Notes: generated from the sequence alone by a model not told the origin. Shown: positions 52,314 through 62,713, counted from the stretch's first letter. The stretch is 64,000 nt of DNA from Pseudolysinimonas_A sp049651805 (GCF_049651805.1 NZ_JBASCU010000008.1:32625-96624); one strand, 5' to 3'. Numbers and translations: made by a program.

Positions 52314-52802
52314 ATGGCAGATTCCTCGTTCGACATCGTCAGCAAGGTCGACAGCATGGAGGTGCAGAACGCCCTCGGCATGGCTCAGAAGGAGATCGCA
52401 CAGCGCTACGACTTCAAAGGGGTCGACGCGTCGCTCGAGATGTCGGGCGAGAAGATCCTGATGAAGGCCAACGCCGAAGAGCGCGTGAAGGCAGTGCTCG
52501 AGGTGTTCGAGCAGAAGCTGATCAAGCGCAACATCTCGCTGCGATCGCTGGATGCCGGCAAACCGTTCCCGAGCGGCAAGGAGTACCGCATCGAAGCGGC
52601 GATGAAGCAGGGCATCTCGAGCGAAGACGCGAAGAAGATCGCGAAGATCATCCGCGACGAGGGGCCGAAGTCGATCAAGAGCCAGATCCAGGGCGACGAG
52701 CTGCGCGTGCAGTCGAAGTCGCGGGATGACCTTCAGGCCGTGATCGCACTGCTCAAGGGCAAAGACCTCGACGTCGCCCTGCAGTTCGTGAACATGCGGT
52801 AG
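52314..52802 (+). CDS. YajQ-family nucleotide-binding protein
   Basis: 162 residues, the normal length. The family core is complete: SSFDIVSKVDSMEVQNALGMAQKEIAQRYDFKG, GKEYRIEAAMKQGISSEDAKKIAKIIRDEGPKSIKSQIQGDELRV and the C-terminal AVIALLKGKDLDVALQFVNMR. Proteins of this family bind nucleotides, including cyclic di-GMP in some species. The stop codon touches a REP-like repeat. Confidence 0.95.
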   Translation: MADSSFDIVSKVDSMEVQNALGMAQKEIAQRYDFKGVDASLEMSGEKILMKANAEERVKAVLEVFEQKLIKRNISLRSLDAGKPFPSGKEYRIEAAMKQGISSEDAKKIAKIIRDEGPKSIKSQIQGDELRVQSKSRDDLQAVIALLKGKDLDVALQFVNMR

Positions 52803-52840
52803 GTCTCGATACGCCGCCTACGGCGGTTACTCGCCCCCCG
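52802..52840. repeat. REP-like palindromic repeat at a convergent gene end
   Basis: GGTCTCGATACGCCG-CCTA-CGGCG followed by GTTACTCGCC. It begins in the yajQ stop codon and contains the stop (TTA, 52827-52829) and last codons of the convergent SnoaL-like gene. Likely a bidirectional terminator. Confidence 0.6.
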
Positions 52841-53237
52841 AGGTGTGCCGGGGGATCCACCAGTCGGTGAACTCGGCGGCACGGCCGTCGGGGGCGAACT
52901 CGATGACCCACATGTTGTCGTAGGTGCCCTTCTTCGGCCCGTCGGGATACGTCGTCACGCAGCGCACCACGGCAAGGTCGCCGTCACGCGCGAGCGTCTC
53001 CCAGGCGAACGTCGTCGAACCCGGTTCGTCGGCGTGCTCCAGCCAACCGGCAACGATCGCCTCATGACCGGTCCAGGCCGGCGTACCGGGCCGGCCGCGG
53101 TAGATCGCATCGGGGGTGAAGAGCGCGCGGATGTCGGCGTCGTCGTTCGACTCCCAGGCGCGACGGTAGCCATCCATCCAGTTCTGCACGACGTCAGCCG
53201 CGGGCGTGTCGTCGAGCCTGGCATCCGCGGCGCTCAC
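52827..53237 (-). CDS. SnoaL-like (NTF2-fold) protein, copy 2
   Basis: 136 residues of the NTF2-like superfamily: VQNWMDGYRRAWESNDDADIRALFTPDAIYRGRP, AIVAGWLEHADEPGSTTFAWETLA, YDNMWVIEFAPDGRAAEFTDWW. It is clearly a tandem paralogue of the next gene upstream, which it overlaps by 4 bases. The fold binds small hydrophobic ligands and sometimes catalyses isomerisation; no catalytic pair is certain. Confidence 0.85.
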   Translation of the reverse strand: MSAADARLDDTPAADVVQNWMDGYRRAWESNDDADIRALFTPDAIYRGRPGTPAWTGHEAIVAGWLEHADEPGSTTFAWETLARDGDLAVVRCVTTYPDGPKKGTYDNMWVIEFAPDGRAAEFTDWWIPRHTSGGE

Positions 53238-53629
53238 GCGGCATCACCCGGGCCGCCACTTGCTCGCCGGGGGATCCACCAGTCGGTGAACTCGGTGGCG
53301 CGCCCGCCGGGCGCCAGCCGGATGACGAACAGGTTGTCGTAGGTCGTCGGCGGTTCCTCGTTGAGGTAGGTCGTGACGCACCGCGCGATCGCGACGTCGG
53401 CGTCGACGGCGAGCACCGCCCACTCGAACTCGGTGTCGCCCGGCTGGTCGGCATCGTCGAGCCATCCGGCGACGATCGCCTCGAGACCCACGTACGGCTC
53501 GGGATCGTCGGGTTTGCCCCGATAGACGGCGTCGTCGGTGAACAACCCGCGGATGTCGCCCTCGTCGTTCGACTCCCAGGCCACCCGGTAGCGACGGAAC
53601 CAGTCTTCGGCAGCAGCGCGATCAGCCAT
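53234..53629 (-). CDS. SnoaL-like (NTF2-fold) protein, copy 1
   Basis: 131 residues: AEDWFRRYRVAWESNDEGDIRGLFTDDAVYRGKPDDP, AIVAGWLDDADQPGDTEFEWAVLA, TEFTDWWIPRRASGG. Shared blocks with copy 2 (AWESND, EAIVAGWL, RCVTTY, EFTDWWIPR) show a recent duplication. The two proteins may form a heterodimer. Function unknown. Confidence 0.85.
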   Translation of the reverse strand: MADRAAAEDWFRRYRVAWESNDEGDIRGLFTDDAVYRGKPDDPEPYVGLEAIVAGWLDDADQPGDTEFEWAVLAVDADVAIARCVTTYLNEEPPTTYDNLFVIRLAPGGRATEFTDWWIPRRASGGPGDAA

Positions 53630-53667
53630 GCTCCCGGTCTACCACCTGCCGCTGTCAGACTGTGCGC

Positions 53668-55128
53668 ATGGACTCCGGCACGATCGTCGCGGTCGTGATC
53701 ATCGCCGCCCTCGCCGTCGACCTCGCGGCTCGCATCCTGGCCCTCATCTTCGTGCCGAAGAACCGGCGACCGCAGACGGCGCTCGCGTGGTTGCTGGCGA
53801 TCTGGTTCCTGCCCTACGTGGGCATCATCCTGTTCCTCATCCTCGGCCGGGCCCGTCTGCCCAGGGCTCGTCGCCGCAAGCAGCGCGAGATCAACGAGTA
53901 CATCCTCGACACGACCGAAGGTTTCGAGCTGGTCAAACGCGACCCGCCGTGGCCGCCGTGGCTCGAACCGATCGTCGAGTTGAACCGCGCCCTCGGCTCG
54001 ATGCCGCTCGTCGGTGGCAACAGCGCCCAGATGTGGAACGACAACACCGAGGCCCTCGCCCAGATGACCGCTGCGATCCGCGCCGCGCAGAAGACGGTGC
54101 ACTGCGAGTTCTACATCCTGCAGCTCGATGACGCGACGACCGACTTCTTCGACGCGCTGCAGGAAGCGCACGATCGGGGCGTCGTCGTGCGGGTGTTGCT
54201 CGATCACCTCGGCAACGCTCAGTACCCGGGCTACCGCCGTACCGTGAGGCGGCTGAACAAGATGGGCATCCAGTGGCGGCGGATGCTGCCGTTCCGCCCG
54301 TTGCACGGTCAGATCCAGCGCCCCGACCTGCGCAATCACCGCAAGCTGCTCGTCATCGACGGCACCGTCGCGTTCACGGGGTCGCAGAACGTCATCGAGA
54401 CCGGGTACCAGCGGTGGCGAAACCACCGTCGGGGGTTGCGTTGGAAGGACTACATGGTGCGCTTCGAGGGTCCGGTCGTTGCCGGCATCGACGCCCTCTT
54501 CGTCACCGACTGGTACTCGGAGACGGGCGAACTGCTCGAACGGGAGGCTGCCTCCGCGCGAACCAGCGGCGAGGGCGACCTCGACTGCCAGGTCGTGCCC
54601 TCCGGCCCCGGATTCGACGGCGAGAACAACCTGCGACTGTTCAACTCGCTCGTCTACGCGGCGCAACACAAGGTCATCCTCACCTCCCCCTACTTCGTGC
54701 CCGACGACTCGATGCTCTACGCGGTCACCACCGCCGCGCAGTCGGGGCTCGAGGTGGAGCTGTTCGTATCGGAGATCGGCGACCAGTTCCTCGCGTTCCA
54801 CGCACAGCGGTCGTACTACGAGGCGCTGCTGCGTGCCGGAGTGAAGATCTGGCTGTACGCCGGACCGACCATTCTGCACGCCAAGCACCTGACGATCGAC
54901 GACCAGATCTCGGTCATCGGCTCGAGCAATGTCGACATGCGCTCGTTCAGCCTCGACCTCGAGATCTCGGTCATGGTGCGCGGCCCGCACTTCCTGAAGG
55001 AGCTGCGAGCGATTGAGGATGCCAACCGCGCCATGTCGCGCGAGCTCACCCTCGAGGAGTGGTTGAAGCGGCCGATCCGCCACCGCACGCTCGACAACCT
55101 CGCACGGCTCACCGCTGCTGTGCAGTAG
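53668..55128 (+). CDS. cls: Cardiolipin synthase (PLD family)
   Basis: 486 residues. Two N-terminal membrane helices (TIVAVVIIAALAVDLAARILALIFV; WLLAIWFLPYVGIILFLILG) precede two phospholipase-D domains with HKD motifs NHRKLLVIDGTVAFTGSQN and HAKHLTIDDQISVIGSSN. It joins two phosphatidylglycerols into cardiolipin at the membrane. An ATG at 53668 was preferred over the GTG two codons earlier. Divergent from the SnoaL pair. Confidence 0.93.
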   Translation: MDSGTIVAVVIIAALAVDLAARILALIFVPKNRRPQTALAWLLAIWFLPYVGIILFLILGRARLPRARRRKQREINEYILDTTEGFELVKRDPPWPPWLEPIVELNRALGSMPLVGGNSAQMWNDNTEALAQMTAAIRAAQKTVHCEFYILQLDDATTDFFDALQEAHDRGVVVRVLLDHLGNAQYPGYRRTVRRLNKMGIQWRRMLPFRPLHGQIQRPDLRNHRKLLVIDGTVAFTGSQNVIETGYQRWRNHRRGLRWKDYMVRFEGPVVAGIDALFVTDWYSETGELLEREAASARTSGEGDLDCQVVPSGPGFDGENNLRLFNSLVYAAQHKVILTSPYFVPDDSMLYAVTTAAQSGLEVELFVSEIGDQFLAFHAQRSYYEALLRAGVKIWLYAGPTILHAKHLTIDDQISVIGSSNVDMRSFSLDLEISVMVRGPHFLKELRAIEDANRAMSRELTLEEWLKRPIRHRTLDNLARLTAAVQ

Positions 55129-55683
55129 CTACCCGAGGGCGGCGACCGCGTCAGTCGCGAACGGCGTGAGGGCTGCGACATCCGCTGAGGGAGCCGCGCC
55201 CACCTGCACGTAGTAGTCGCCGGTGAGCACCCGCACCTCGGAAGACGAGTCGCCGTTCACCTCGTTCGAGATCGCCGTGTAGTACGCGACATCCCCGACG
55301 CCGTCGACGGCGAGGAGGTCGTCGCGTTCCCACCGGCGTTCGCGGCGCTCGGCCTCGTTGCCCTGGATGAGCTGCACGCCCACGTGGTAGACGGTAGCGG
55401 CGGCGGGGTCGGCGAAGAAGCACACCGTTCCGCCCGCCTGTTGGATGCCCGAGAGGTCGGAGTCGTCTTCGTACTGCGGGTCGACCGTCACCTGCGCGAA
55501 ACCGCGGTCGGCGGCGCTCGGCACGAGCAGCGCGCAGTCGGTCGACACGGCCATCTGGTCGTCGGCAGTGGTCGAAGGGTCGGTGTCGAAGCGGTCGGGG
55601 CGGAAGGTGGTGCTGCAGCCGGCGAGAAGCACCGATGCGGCCAGCGGGAGGGCGAGGAGCGACAGGATGCGGCGTGAGGTCAT
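55129..55683 (-). CDS. Lipoprotein (DUF3558-like)
   Basis: 184 residues. The lipobox is SVLLAGCST, so the protein is exported and lipid-anchored. The body resembles actinobacterial DUF3558-type lipoproteins (two cysteines, TDCALLVPSA and GGTVCFFAD, likely forming a disulfide). The gene ends against the cls stop codon. Function unknown. Confidence 0.7.
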   Translation of the reverse strand: MTSRRILSLLALPLAASVLLAGCSTTFRPDRFDTDPSTTADDQMAVSTDCALLVPSAADRGFAQVTVDPQYEDDSDLSGIQQAGGTVCFFADPAAATVYHVGVQLIQGNEAERRERRWERDDLLAVDGVGDVAYYTAISNEVNGDSSSEVRVLTGDYYVQVGAAPSADVAALTPFATDAVAALG

Positions 55684-55761
55684 GGGTCCAGGATGGCGGC
55701 GACCCGCGCACAGCGGATCGTCCGAACGGATCGAGTCCTGTACGCCTTCGGGAGTAGCCCG

Positions 55762-56634
55762 CTACTGCGAGAAGGTGGTGATGAGGCCGATCACTGCCGG
55801 GGTGAGGATCACGATGAAGAGCACTGGCAGGATGCAGAAGACGAGGGGGAAGACGACCTTCACCGGCACCTTCATCGCCTGCTCCTCCGCACGCTGGCGC
55901 CGGCGCACCCGCATGTCGCGGGCCTGTACTCGCAGCACATCGGCGATCGAGATTCCGAACGCGTCAGCCTGGCTGATCGCCCGGATGAAGCGGCGCAGAT
56001 CGGCGGAGTTGGTGCGGAGTTCGAGCGCACGATACGCGTCGCGGCGGGACCTGCCGATGCTCTGGTCTTGCAAGGTGCGCACAAGCTCGTCGGCGAGGGG
56101 TCCGCGGCCGTTCGTCGCGGCCTTGTGCAACGCTGCGTCGAACCCCAGTCCGGCCTCCACTGCGATCGTCATCTGGTCGAGCGTGTCGGGCAGAGCAAGA
56201 GTGATCAGCTTCTGTCGGTCGTCGGCCCGCGACGACGCGATGACCTCGGGCGCGACGAAGGCGAGGATCACGAAGAGCACGGTGAGGAACGTGAACAGCG
56301 GCGGCGGCCCGAGGGACAGGACGAGCCACGCGAGAACTACGGCGAAGGCAGTTCCGATCAACTTGGCAAGGATGAAGCCTCCCGCCGTCCAGGAGTTCTC
56401 CCGCCCCGCGTAGACGATTTGGCGCTCAAGCCAGGCGATGTAGCCCTTCGGCGCCGCGGCGGCGAGACGCACCGACGGCGCGACCGACGGGCTGCGAACC
56501 CCGTGGGCAGGCGCCGGGGTCGGATAGTCGGCGACCGTCGGGGCACCGACGGGGATCGCGAGGAAGATCAGAAACAGCAGCAACGCGCTGCCCAGGGCGG
56601 CGGCCACGACGGCGATGATCGCAAGGGGCTCCAT
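55762..56634 (-). CDS. tadC: TadC-type pilus assembly membrane protein
   Basis: 290 residues of the type II secretion F (T2SSF) family: membrane helices near the N-terminus, then the cytoplasmic domain LPDTLDQMTIAVEAGLGFDAALHKAATNGRGPLADEL and C-terminal helices (VVFPLVFCILPVLFIVILTPAVIGL). With TadB it forms the inner-membrane platform of the Flp pilus. Start at the ATG at 56634, sharing one base with the tadB stop. It is the last gene of the pilus operon. Confidence 0.88.
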   Translation of the reverse strand: MEPLAIIAVVAAALGSALLLFLIFLAIPVGAPTVADYPTPAPAHGVRSPSVAPSVRLAAAAPKGYIAWLERQIVYAGRENSWTAGGFILAKLIGTAFAVVLAWLVLSLGPPPLFTFLTVLFVILAFVAPEVIASSRADDRQKLITLALPDTLDQMTIAVEAGLGFDAALHKAATNGRGPLADELVRTLQDQSIGRSRRDAYRALELRTNSADLRRFIRAISQADAFGISIADVLRVQARDMRVRRRQRAEEQAMKVPVKVVFPLVFCILPVLFIVILTPAVIGLITTFSQ

Positions 56635-57581
56635 CAGAACTTCACCTGCGTGACGCGGTACATCCAGAAGATGCCCACTCCGAGAAGGAGCAGGCAGGCG
56701 GTGAGAGCCAGGACGCCGAGAATCGACGAGAAGAAGATCGCCACGTAGCTCGGCTGAAGAAGGAGGATGGCACCGAAGACGACGACCGGGAGTAACGAGA
56801 GCACCGTGGCCGATAGGCGCCCCTCGGCGCTCAAGGCTTGCACCTGCCGGCGGATCTCGTTGCGCTCGCGGATCGTCGCGGCGACGTTCTCGAGCACCTC
56901 GGCCAGGTTGCCGCCCGTCTCGCGGTTGATCATGATCGCCTGGGCGGCCCACCGGAAGTCCTCGCTGCGCATCCGCTCGGCAGTCTGTTCCAACGCCGGC
57001 CCGAGTTCACGTCCGAGTCGGGTCTCGTTGACGATGCGCGCGAACTCCTCGGATGTCGGCTCGTCGAGGTCTTGGGCGACGCCGTCGAGCGCCTGCACGA
57101 GGCCGTATCCTGCGCGAAGGCTCCCCGAGATCAGCTGCAGGGTGTCATCTAGCTGAACGGCGAACTTCCCGCGTCGCCGAGCCATCCGGACCGCGAGCAG
57201 AATCTTCGCGCCGATGGGGGCGAGGGCCGCGAAGAGCACGGCGAAGAGCACGGACAGGAGCGACCCGAACCCGACGAGAATCCCCAGCGCGGCGAGCGCG
57301 GCGGAGCTGGAGAACGTCACCAGCAGAAACTGGGAGGGCTCCATCCGGATTCCCGCCAGGTCGAGTTCCTCCTCGTCGAAGAGACGACGGCGCCCGCGCG
57401 TCGAGCTCTCGATCGCCGACACGGTGCGCTCGGTCGCGCGGGTGAGGAGTGAGACGTGAGTGGTGCCCGGCTCGAGGCGCCGGTCGATCGACACCCGCGG
57501 CTTGGGTGGGGCCAGGACGAAGAAGACGATCGCAAGAAGGGCGAGCGCCGCTAACAGAATCCCGATGAGGAAGACCGTCAT
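56634..57581 (-). CDS. tadB: TadB-type pilus assembly membrane protein
   Basis: 315 residues, T2SSF family. Hydrophobic segments at 4-25, 90-130 and near the C-terminus flank the conserved QLDDTLQLISGSLRAGYGLVQALDGVAQDL and INRETGGNLAEVLENVAATIRERNEIRRQVQALSAEGRLSA. It pairs with TadC as the platform on which the TadA ATPase works. It overlaps the tadA gene by 4 bases. Confidence 0.9.
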   Translation of the reverse strand: MTVFLIGILLAALALLAIVFFVLAPPKPRVSIDRRLEPGTTHVSLLTRATERTVSAIESSTRGRRRLFDEEELDLAGIRMEPSQFLLVTFSSSAALAALGILVGFGSLLSVLFAVLFAALAPIGAKILLAVRMARRRGKFAVQLDDTLQLISGSLRAGYGLVQALDGVAQDLDEPTSEEFARIVNETRLGRELGPALEQTAERMRSEDFRWAAQAIMINRETGGNLAEVLENVAATIRERNEIRRQVQALSAEGRLSATVLSLLPVVVFGAILLLQPSYVAIFFSSILGVLALTACLLLLGVGIFWMYRVTQVKF

Positions 57582-59062
57582 CGTACGCTCCGACCAGACG
57601 TGGGCCTCGGCGCGATCACCGGCAGGTCGATTCCGAGATCGTGAAGGTGCTCCATGAACTTCGGTCGGATGCCGGTCGGGATGGCGTTGCCGAGGAACCG
57701 ACCGTTCTCATCTATGCCGGCCGAGTAGTCGAAGAGAAAGACGTCCTGGAGGGTGATGATGTCGCCCTCCTGGCCATGCACCTCGGTGACGTGCGTCACC
57801 CGTCGGCTTCCGTCCTTCATCCGACTCACCTGCACGATCACGTCCAGGGCCGACGCGATCTGCTCGCGAATCGCGCGCAGAGGCAAATCCATCCCCGCCA
57901 TCAGCACGAGTGTTTCGAGCCTCGAGATGGCGTCACGGGGAGAGTTGGCGTGGATGGTCGAGATCGAACCTTCGTGCCCGGTGTTCATCGCCTGCAACAG
58001 GTCGAGGCTCTCGCCGCCGCGCACCTCGCCGATGACGATGCGATCGGGGCGCATGCGGAGCGAGTTGCGCACGAGGTCGCGGATCGTGATCTCGCCGCGA
58101 CCTTCGATGTTCGGGGGGCGGGACTCCAGCCGGACGACGTGGGTCTGCTGCAGCTGGAGCTCGACCGCGTCCTCGATCGTGATGATGCGTTCGTTCTCGG
58201 GGATGAACGCGGAGAGAACGTTGAGCAGCGTCGTCTTACCAGTACCCGTACCGCCGGAGACCAGGATGTTGAGCCGGCCGCGGACCGCGCCGTCGAGCAC
58301 GTGCGCCATTTCGGCCGTCACCGTCCCCATGCGGATCAGGTCATCGGCCGTGTAGGGCGTGCGCGCGAACTTGCGGATCGTGAGGGAGGCGCCGTTGACG
58401 GCGAGTGGCGGGATGATCGCATTGACGCGCGATCCGTCTTCGAGTCTGGCGTCGACGAGCGGAGACGACTCGTCGATGCGACGCCCGACCCGGCCGACGA
58501 TGCGCTCGATGACCCGGCGCAACTGGCCCTCGCTGGAGAAGCGCGCGGGATACGCCGTGAGTCGGCCAGCACGCTCGACGTAGATCTGATCATGGCGGTT
58601 GACCATGATCTCGGTGATCTCGTCGTCGCGCAGCAGCGGCTCGAGGGGGCCGTAGCCGAGCACATCCGCGCCGACCTCATCGATCACCCGCGCACGCTCG
58701 GCGGGCGTCAGCGCGATCTGCTCGTCGCGCACGATGCGCCCGAGCTCTTCACGGGCGAGCTCGTGCAGGCGTTCCTCGGTGAGCGTCGTGTCATTGAGTC
58801 GTGCACCGACTCGTGCGAACAGCTCCTGGGCTGCGCGCTCCTTCAGCTCCGCGAACGGGTCCTCGGGCGTCGAGGTGGGGGGGGTCAGCGGCCACGACGG
58901 GGCCGCTGCGGCCTCGACCAACGTATCGGCAGCCGGCGGTGGAGGATCGACCTCGACGACCGCGACGTCCTCGTCAGACAAGACCGGCTGAAGGTCGATT
59001 GGCTCGGGGACGCCGCCGACGGTCGAGAGCCGAGTGGCGTCGATGCGATCGCGCAGACTCAT
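57578..59062 (-). CDS. tadA: TadA/CpaF-type secretion ATPase
   Basis: 494 residues. The N-terminal 90 residues are variable, then the CpaF domain with GYGPLEPLLRDDEITEIMVN, Walker A LVSGGTGTGKTTLLNVLSAFI, the Asp box IITIEDAVELQL, Walker B VIGEVRGGESLDLLQAMNTGHEGSISTIHANS. It powers assembly of Flp pili by ATP hydrolysis at the cytoplasmic face. It overlaps both neighbours by 4 bases. This is the key gene confirming a Tad locus. Confidence 0.95.
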   Translation of the reverse strand: MSLRDRIDATRLSTVGGVPEPIDLQPVLSDEDVAVVEVDPPPPAADTLVEAAAAPSWPLTPPTSTPEDPFAELKERAAQELFARVGARLNDTTLTEERLHELAREELGRIVRDEQIALTPAERARVIDEVGADVLGYGPLEPLLRDDEITEIMVNRHDQIYVERAGRLTAYPARFSSEGQLRRVIERIVGRVGRRIDESSPLVDARLEDGSRVNAIIPPLAVNGASLTIRKFARTPYTADDLIRMGTVTAEMAHVLDGAVRGRLNILVSGGTGTGKTTLLNVLSAFIPENERIITIEDAVELQLQQTHVVRLESRPPNIEGRGEITIRDLVRNSLRMRPDRIVIGEVRGGESLDLLQAMNTGHEGSISTIHANSPRDAISRLETLVLMAGMDLPLRAIREQIASALDVIVQVSRMKDGSRRVTHVTEVHGQEGDIITLQDVFLFDYSAGIDENGRFLGNAIPTGIRPKFMEHLHDLGIDLPVIAPRPTSGRSVR

Positions 59063-60273
59063 GCGGTCCTCCTATGGATGCGACGACGCGTCGGGAGCGC
59101 CGAGGGTTCGTAGGCGACGACGAGCTCGCGCAGTGCCTTTGCGGCCGGGTCGCGGACGTCGTGGTGGATGAGTGGCACGCCCCGGTTCGCTGCGAGCACC
59201 GCGGATTTGGACCGTGGGATGACGATGTCGACCGGAACCCCGGTGATCGTCGCCGCGTCCGACACCTTCAACCCGCCGTTGCGGTCGGCGAAGTTGAGCA
59301 CCATTCGGCGGTCGTGTGGCAGCAGGTCGATCTTCTCGAGCGTCTTCAGCTCGGCGTGCAGGGCCCGCAAGCTCGGCACCGTGAGGGCCGACACGAAGAG
59401 CACATCGGTCGACGATTCGAGCACGGCGAGGGTGTGCTCGCCGAGCCCGGGCGTGGTGTCGACGATCACGTAGCGGAAGATCTCCGACAGTTGCCGCAAG
59501 AGCGCGGCGAGTGCTGGGGGATCGACGATGTCGGCGTCCTCGGGAGACCGGGGCGAGGGAATCACGAAGAAGTCATCGGAATGATGCATGAGCGTCGTCT
59601 TGACCGTGACGACATCCCGGTTGATGAGTTCCTCGAGGGTCCGCCGAAGAGGCAGATCCAGGCTGTTCGCGATGTCTCCGAACTGCAGATCGGCATCGAC
59701 GAGCACGACCGAGTTGGGCGCCACCTCGGCCAAGCCTGTCGCCAGGTTGATCGCCACCGTCGTCTTACCCTGGCCGCCTTTCGGAGCCACGACCGAGATG
59801 ACTCGGGAGACCTCGGTCTCGTCGATCTCCACAGGGGCAGGCGGGACCGGCGCCGCGGCGTCATCAGCGAGGGAGACCCGGATCTCGGGAACACCGTCCT
59901 CAAGCTGCTGAACGCGTTCGTCGAGCCTCTGAAGCAATCCTTCGACCGTCGCGTCGTCAGCGTCGGGAGCCAGGACGGCGTGGATGCGCATACCGTCGAT
60001 CCAGTCTTCGAGGTCGCCGCGTCCATCGCGCACGACCACGATGCCGATCTCGGGGAAGCGTTCGATCAGCCCGTCACCGAGCGACTTCGTCTCCTCATAC
60101 GTGAGGAGTGGCCCGAGCAGTGCGACGGTGGGACGGCGGGGGGATCGCGCAAAGACGGCCTGCGGCCCGTCAGCGAGATGCGCGCTTTCGATTGCAGTCA
60201 GGCGGACGCCGAGGAGTTCTTGCAATCGGCCCTCGTACTCCGCACTGCGGCTGACCAGGATGTACTGGGACAT
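59059..60273 (-). CDS. TadZ/CpaE-like localisation ATPase
   Basis: 404 residues: an N-terminal atypical receiver-like domain (VALLGPLLTYEETKSLGDGLIERFPEIGIVVVRDG) and a ParA/MinD-type ATPase with deviant Walker A VVAPKGGQGKTTVAINLATGLAEV, VVLVDADLQFGDIANSLDL and YVIVDTTPGLGEHTL. TadZ places the pilus apparatus in the cell, usually at a pole. I set the start at the ATG at 60273, one base overlapping the cpaB stop, since the longer frame has no similarity. Confidence 0.9.
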   Translation of the reverse strand: MSQYILVSRSAEYEGRLQELLGVRLTAIESAHLADGPQAVFARSPRRPTVALLGPLLTYEETKSLGDGLIERFPEIGIVVVRDGRGDLEDWIDGMRIHAVLAPDADDATVEGLLQRLDERVQQLEDGVPEIRVSLADDAAAPVPPAPVEIDETEVSRVISVVAPKGGQGKTTVAINLATGLAEVAPNSVVLVDADLQFGDIANSLDLPLRRTLEELINRDVVTVKTTLMHHSDDFFVIPSPRSPEDADIVDPPALAALLRQLSEIFRYVIVDTTPGLGEHTLAVLESSTDVLFVSALTVPSLRALHAELKTLEKIDLLPHDRRMVLNFADRNGGLKVSDAATITGVPVDIVIPRSKSAVLAANRGVPLIHHDVRDPAAKALRELVVAYEPSALPTRRRIHRRTA

Positions 60274-61001
60274 CAGAGGTAGATGTTGGCGCCGTTGACC
60301 GGTCGCGAACCGCTGGTGTCGACGGCATCCGGCTGAAGGGTCAACCAAATGCCGGCCGTGCCCTCCTCGATCAGCTCGGCTGCCCAGACGAGCTTCTCGA
60401 TGTCGGGGGTGGCCAGCGCCAAGGTCACCATGATCTCCGAAACCGGTGCGGATTCCTCCTCATCGCTTTCGGGAACAAAGCTGCTGCCGCCCGCCACTCT
60501 CGTGACGAGCACCTCGTTGAAGACGAACTGCGTGGTGGCATCGGGAGTATTCGCCGAGATCACGATGCCGACCTTGCTGCCCGGGAGCACCGCCCCGCCC
60601 ACGACGCGCTGGACGGGCAGCGCGATCGAGATCTCCTGGAGGCCGTCGGGAACGGGAACGTCGCCACGGGCGGCGAGCACATCCGGATCCTCGAAGCGGG
60701 CGCGGATGAGCTGTTCCCCGGGGATCAGGTCGGTGGTGGCGACAAGCCCCTCGATCTGGTTGAGGTCGGTGACGCCGCCGTCGAGCACAGCCATGGCTGG
60801 GAGCTTGTCGACCTCTATCCGGTCGGTCACCGTCGCCACGTCCGAGCCTGCGGGAATGGGCTCGGTCACCACATACACCTCCACGAGAGCTGCGCCGCCC
60901 AGAGCTCTCTGCTCGGCGCTAGACACGTAAAGGAAAAGCACGACGCCGCCGACGACGGCGAGTACGAGGGCGACGAGGGCCCCGATGATGCGAATTCTCA
61001 T
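60273..61001 (-). CDS. RcpC/CpaB-like pilus assembly protein
   Basis: 242 residues. One N-terminal membrane helix (IIGALVALVLAVVGGVVLFLYV) and a SAF/AFP-like domain (VYVVTEPIPAGSDVATVTDRIEVDKLPAMA, LIPGEQLIRARF), then VGGAVLPGSKVGIVI typical of CpaB. In Gram-negatives CpaB supports the secretin; here, with no secretin gene, it may bind the cell wall. It is translationally coupled to tadZ. Confidence 0.88.
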   Translation of the reverse strand: MRIRIIGALVALVLAVVGGVVLFLYVSSAEQRALGGAALVEVYVVTEPIPAGSDVATVTDRIEVDKLPAMAVLDGGVTDLNQIEGLVATTDLIPGEQLIRARFEDPDVLAARGDVPVPDGLQEISIALPVQRVVGGAVLPGSKVGIVISANTPDATTQFVFNEVLVTRVAGGSSFVPESDEEESAPVSEIMVTLALATPDIEKLVWAAELIEEGTAGIWLTLQPDAVDTSGSRPVNGANIYL

Positions 61002-61049
61002 TTTCGGGCTTTCGAATTCGAGGGTGGGTTGTTCGGGGTTCTGAGCGTT

Positions 61050-62089
<1,040 letters not shown>

Positions 62090-62102
<13 letters not shown>

Positions 62103-62473
62103 ACCATCACTCCAACTCCGTCAATGTCCAGATTGATGCCGAAGAGACCCGTCATAAGCGGAAGCGCGTAGTCGATTTTGAACTCGACCTGACAGATGTC
62201 GTTAACGATGCTCTCGGTGATCGTGATGTCGCCCGCGGTAACCGCCGGGTTGACGCTGGGCGCCGCCGCGATCGCGGCGGCGATCGCGTCATCCGCATCG
62301 CCGTGGATCGCCATCTCGCGGGCGCCCTCCCGCGCAGCGCCGCTGAGGGAGATCTGCGCATTGTACGCCCGAGAGAACTCGAGCATGCCGAGCACCATCA
62401 GCAGGAGCACCGGAAGGATGAGCGCGAACTCGACCGCAGCGGCACCGCGGTCACGCCTCAGGTCAGACATCAT
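62090..62473 (-). CDS. TadE-like pilus protein
   Basis: 127 residues. RDRGAAAVEFALILPVLLLMVLGMLEFSRAYNAQISLSGAAREGAREMA is the TadE consensus, a single N-terminal membrane helix preceded by a prepilin-like G-AAAVE. The two ATGs at 62473 and 62470 are both possible starts. It overlaps the TadG-like gene by 13 bases. It is a pseudopilin required for pilus assembly in other species. Confidence 0.88.
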
Positions 62474-62527
62474 GGTCGGCAAAGGCCAGGTTCCGGCACC
62501 TTTCGGTGCCGGAACCTCGACGGATGC

Positions 62528-62713
62528 TTACGCGCCGTTCAGGATGCCGGTGACCTGGTCGAACTGACCGCTGAGCGCCACGGCAAGAAGGCCGAGAGCG
62601 ATCACGATGCCCACGGCGACGATGCCGATGATCAGACCGTACTCAGCGGCGTTGCCGTCTTCGTTGCGAAGCGAGTTGACGCGGGACTGCAGGGAAACGA
62701 GTGCCTTCATCAT
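62528..62713 (-). CDS. flp: Flp-type pilin
   Basis: 61 residues, the usual size of Flp pilins. After a basic N-terminus (MMKALVSLQSRVNSLRNEDG) comes NAAEYGLIIGIVAVGIVIALGLLAVAL, the hydrophobic pilin helix with the conserved Glu-Tyr at +4/+5 after the predicted cleavage at G/N or N/A. This is the structural subunit of the Flp pilus. Start is the ATG at 62713; the next codon is also ATG. The upstream region holds a palindrome (62830-62842). Confidence 0.92.
   Translation of the reverse strand: MMKALVSLQSRVNSLRNEDGNAAEYGLIIGIVAVGIVIALGLLAVALSGQFDQVTGILNGA

Noticed and set aside
53194..55083. Long minus-strand open frame opposite cardiolipin synthase
   Set aside because: The plus-strand gene has both HKD motifs intact; the antisense translation shows no family signature except where it runs into the SnoaL-like gene's shadow.
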